23,967 nucleotides of DNA. Origin: an uncultured Faecalibacterium sp. GTDB lineage: Bacteria > Bacillota > Clostridia > Oscillospirales > Ruminococcaceae. A program made the position numbers and the translations under genes. This document shows positions 21,896 through 23,967 of the stretch, one piece after another; position 1 is the stretch's first letter, and each line of letters starts with the position of its first letter. Location: contig CAKTCY010000034.1 in assembly GCA_934540955.1 (NCBI GenBank), positions 1 through 23,967 of the forward strand, in the 5' to 3' direction. The notes below the pieces were generated by a model. That model was not told the origin of the DNA. It searched no databases and saw only the letters and a program-made list of their open reading frames with translations.

Positions 21896-23821
21896 ATGTC
21901 CGATACTCTGACCAAGCTGCGCACTTCTCCTGCGGCGAAGTGCGTGCTGGCGCTGGCTGCGGCTGCGGTGCTGCTGGCCGTTTTTGCCCAAGCAGTGCCC
22001 GGCAGCAGGTTGTTTTTTCCGCTGGTGAGCCTGTGGTGCAACTTGGCGCTGTTTGCCTGTGCACTGCTGGTGCTGCGGGTGGCGGGGGTAAAGTTCGACC
22101 TCTTCCACAAGGCGGTAATTTTGGGCCTGTGGGCGGCGGCGCTGGTCTATTTTTTCTGGGCGCTTGACCACCGCACCTTCCTTTACCACTGGGATTATGT
22201 CAACTACATTTTAAAGCAGTATCATGCCGAAGCCGCCTTTTTGCAAAGCCCTGCGGCCGGTCTGCGCTTTATTCTGGATTCCATCACCGAGGACTACACA
22301 AACTTCATCACCCTGTTCACCGAGTTTCCGTTCTGTCTGAGCGGCAAAACCGGCAACGACTACGCTTTCTGTCAGGTGTTCAGCGTCCTGCCCAGCCTGA
22401 TGGTGCTGCTGGCAGGGCTTGCCATCAAGGTGGGGCAACTGCTGCGGGTGAAGAACCGGTTCTGGTACTTCCTCATCGGCTTTTCGTGGTGCATCACCTT
22501 CCCCTTTTTGCGCATGAGCGCCATGTTGGGGCAGCCGGACTGGTTCGGGCTCATCTTCGCCTTCATGCTTGTGCTGCTCACGCTGGACTACCGCTTTGAC
22601 CGCATAGAGCCCGCCCGCTGTCTTTTGATCTTTGCCGCCACGGCGGGGGTCATCCTTACCCGGCGGTGGTACTTATACTTTGTGGTGGGCTACTGCTTCG
22701 CCTATGTTCTGCTGCTGTTGGTGTCCGGCGTCCGGCTGGCAAAAAGCGGGCAGCAGTCCCGGGCTGTGCACCGCATCCTGCGGCTGGCCGGGTTCGGCCT
22801 GTGCGCCGCCGGAGCCATGGTGCTGCTGCTTTTGCCCATGGTGCGCAAGATCCTTGGCTTCGATTACGCCGGGCGCTACTCCTACTACAACTTCGGCGGC
22901 ATCGTGCTGGAACTGTCCGCACAGGCTTTGCGCATCGGGCTGCTGAATTTTATCCTCATCGGGCTGGGTCTGTGGTTTGCGGCAAAGCGCCGCCTGCCCG
23001 CCCTGCCCTGCCTTGCGGGTGCAGAGCTGCTTACCAGCCTTTTGCTGTTTACCCGAGTGCAGAACACCGGCTCCCACCAGATGCTTCTGTTCGTGCCGGG
23101 GTGGCTGCTGCTCTTCCTCACCGGCGCTGCCGCGCTGGCCGAGGGCATCCAGAAGCACCGGGAGCTCAAGCTTTTCTACTGGGTGTTCACGCTGGTGTTT
23201 GCCGTCTCGGTGCGCTGCTCTCCGCTGACCGTTGTGGCGTTGCCGGGCTTTGTGGTGGACCACTTTCCCCTCAAAGCAGTGTCGGAGTTCGTCCGGCTGG
23301 ACAAGCTCACCTACGACCGCACCGACGCCGCCCGGGTACAGGACATAGACGACTGGCTTGACGCCCACTGCGATGCCGAACAGGGCGAGTTTGCCTACAT
23401 GATCCCCCACGATATGCTGTATAACGCGGATATGTTCCAGTATGCAGCCCTGCCGGACATCCGGCTGCAAGGCAAACTGACCTCCGGCATCTCCATCCCG
23501 GGCACCCACGAGTTCCCGGTGCGGTTCTTTGAGGCAAAGTACGTCCTCACCGCCGACCCCTTCCCCCAGACCTTTGTGGGCAGCGGCGAACTTTCCCACA
23601 AGTGGAATAACAGCTTCCTTGCGGTGCGGGAGGAATGCTTTGCACTGGAAGCCACCTTTGATATGGGCAACGGCACCACCTTTACCATCTGGCGGCGCAC
23701 CGCCAGCCCCACCCGCGCCGAGGTGGAGTATTACCTGAGTGCCTTTGCCGCAGAAGATGCCCAATACCCGGAGATGTTCTCCGAGATCGCAGAAAGCTGG
23801 CTGGCCGCCCGTGGGCTGTAA
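21896..23821 (+). CDS. polytopic membrane protein, GT-C-like, function unknown
   Basis: The 641-residue protein has about 11-13 hydrophobic segments up to about residue 460 and a soluble, probably extracytoplasmic C-terminal domain (about 470-641). The first long loop, between membrane segments 3 and 4, contains ALDHRTFLYHWDYVNYILKQ (acidic D91 and D100), the place and kind of residues used by GT-C glycosyltransferases that take sugar from polyprenyl phosphate. A basic loop LTRRWYLYF follows further on. I do not recognise a named family. I chose the ATG at 21896, with AAGGAGGG 10 bases upstream. It has its own promoter and ends 33 bases before the next gene, so the two may be co-transcribed. 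Sugar transfer is inference from topology; a transporter or a polymer ligase remains possible. Confidence 0.82.
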   Translation: MSDTLTKLRTSPAAKCVLALAAAAVLLAVFAQAVPGSRLFFPLVSLWCNLALFACALLVLRVAGVKFDLFHKAVILGLWAAALVYFFWALDHRTFLYHWDYVNYILKQYHAEAAFLQSPAAGLRFILDSITEDYTNFITLFTEFPFCLSGKTGNDYAFCQVFSVLPSLMVLLAGLAIKVGQLLRVKNRFWYFLIGFSWCITFPFLRMSAMLGQPDWFGLIFAFMLVLLTLDYRFDRIEPARCLLIFAATAGVILTRRWYLYFVVGYCFAYVLLLLVSGVRLAKSGQQSRAVHRILRLAGFGLCAAGAMVLLLLPMVRKILGFDYAGRYSYYNFGGIVLELSAQALRIGLLNFILIGLGLWFAAKRRLPALPCLAGAELLTSLLLFTRVQNTGSHQMLLFVPGWLLLFLTGAAALAEGIQKHRELKLFYWVFTLVFAVSVRCSPLTVVALPGFVVDHFPLKAVSEFVRLDKLTYDRTDAARVQDIDDWLDAHCDAEQGEFAYMIPHDMLYNADMFQYAALPDIRLQGKLTSGISIPGTHEFPVRFFEAKYVLTADPFPQTFVGSGELSHKWNNSFLAVREECFALEATFDMGNGTTFTIWRRTASPTRAEVEYYLSAFAAEDAQYPEMFSEIAESWLAARGL

Positions 23822-23854
23822 CGCCGCTTTGCTATATAAAAGGAGTGTTCGACT

Positions 23855-23967
23855 ATGGAACAAGCTGCAAACACCATGCCCGCTGCCGCATTAGGGCAGT
23901 ACAAGGGGCTTGCTTTCACCCGCCGGGTGCGCCCGGTATCGGAAAAGGCCGTGGAAGCGGATATCGC
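23855..23967 (+). CDS. trigger-factor-like peptidyl-prolyl isomerase (5' part only)
   Basis: The gene starts at the ATG at 23855, 10 bases after AAAGGAG (23838-23844), and runs off the right edge; 37 codons are visible. After a short leader the sequence ALGQYKGLAFTRRVRPVSEK resembles the point where trigger factor passes from its N-terminal ribosome-binding domain into the FKBP-type isomerase domain (consensus-like LGQYKG...V...AVE.DI). If so, the ribosome-binding domain is missing and this is not the housekeeping tig gene. The preceding gene ends 33 bases upstream with no terminator between them. The call rests on few residues. Confidence 0.5.
   Translation, partial: MEQAANTMPAAALGQYKGLAFTRRVRPVSEKAVEADI

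Noticed and set aside
1..23967. CRISPR arrays, tRNA or rRNA genes, insertion sequences, attachment sites
   Set aside because: No regularly spaced direct repeats, cloverleaf genes, rRNA segments, transposase or integrase motifs were seen when reading both strands.

Overview
The window reads as a chromosomal stretch of a GC-rich, low-spore-type Firmicute, most likely the Faecalibacterium/Oscillospiraceae group. The reasons are strong sigma-A promoters, GGAGG-type ribosome binding sites, two T-box riboswitches, the ywiB-argS gene pair known from Bacillus, a lipoprotein with an SRRSFLK signal and a strong bias to G/C at third codon positions. The genus is inference; the phylum-level placement is well supported.

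Layout. 1-171 (minus): rpmG (L33) and the very start of a following gene, probably secE. 381-4786 (plus): a cell-wall/translation operon ddl-murI-DUF1934-argS with its own promoter and terminator. 4843-5988: a structured non-coding block, then dusB. 6045-6632 (minus): a YfbR-like HD 5'-nucleotidase. 6771-9173: a YfhO-family membrane protein. 9213-12608: a tryptophan-specific T-box controlling a TrpXYZ-type ABC transporter, followed by a HAD phosphatase gene (12633-13403) that ends at a bidirectional terminator. 13481-14140 (minus): a GntR/FCD regulator. 14433-14993: a Fur-family regulator. 14971-16918: an asparagine-specific T-box controlling asnB. 16969-17520 (minus): a TetR-type regulator behind a perfect 15-bp palindrome. 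17617-18135 (minus): a NiaR-like 3H repressor. 18210-19565 (minus) and 19804-21759 (plus): a divergent pair of GH13 enzymes, a cytoplasmic alpha-amylase-like hydrolase and the glycogen branching enzyme. 21830-23821: a large polytopic membrane protein of unknown function resembling GT-C enzymes. 23855-end: the start of a trigger-factor-like isomerase gene.

How the parts work together. Two amino-acid supply units are each read out through uncharged tRNA: the Trp unit raises import and the Asn unit raises synthesis. In both leaders the specifier codon found by position (TGG; AAC) agrees with the gene it controls, and the T-box bulge (UGGCACC) fits a tRNA with discriminator G. The GH13 pair suggests storage or intake of alpha-glucans, but no glgC, glgA or phosphorylase gene is in the window. 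Four one-component regulators (GntR, Fur, TetR, NiaR) sit close together between 13.4 and 18.2 kb with no obvious target genes beside them.

No rRNA, tRNA, CRISPR array, insertion sequence or phage gene was seen. Nothing here amounts to a clearly new system. The most unusual items are the extra, mutually exclusive hairpins between the Trp T-box terminator and trpX, the hairpin block in front of dusB, the palindrome in front of the TetR gene, the uncharacterised 641-residue membrane protein and the apparently truncated trigger factor at the right edge.
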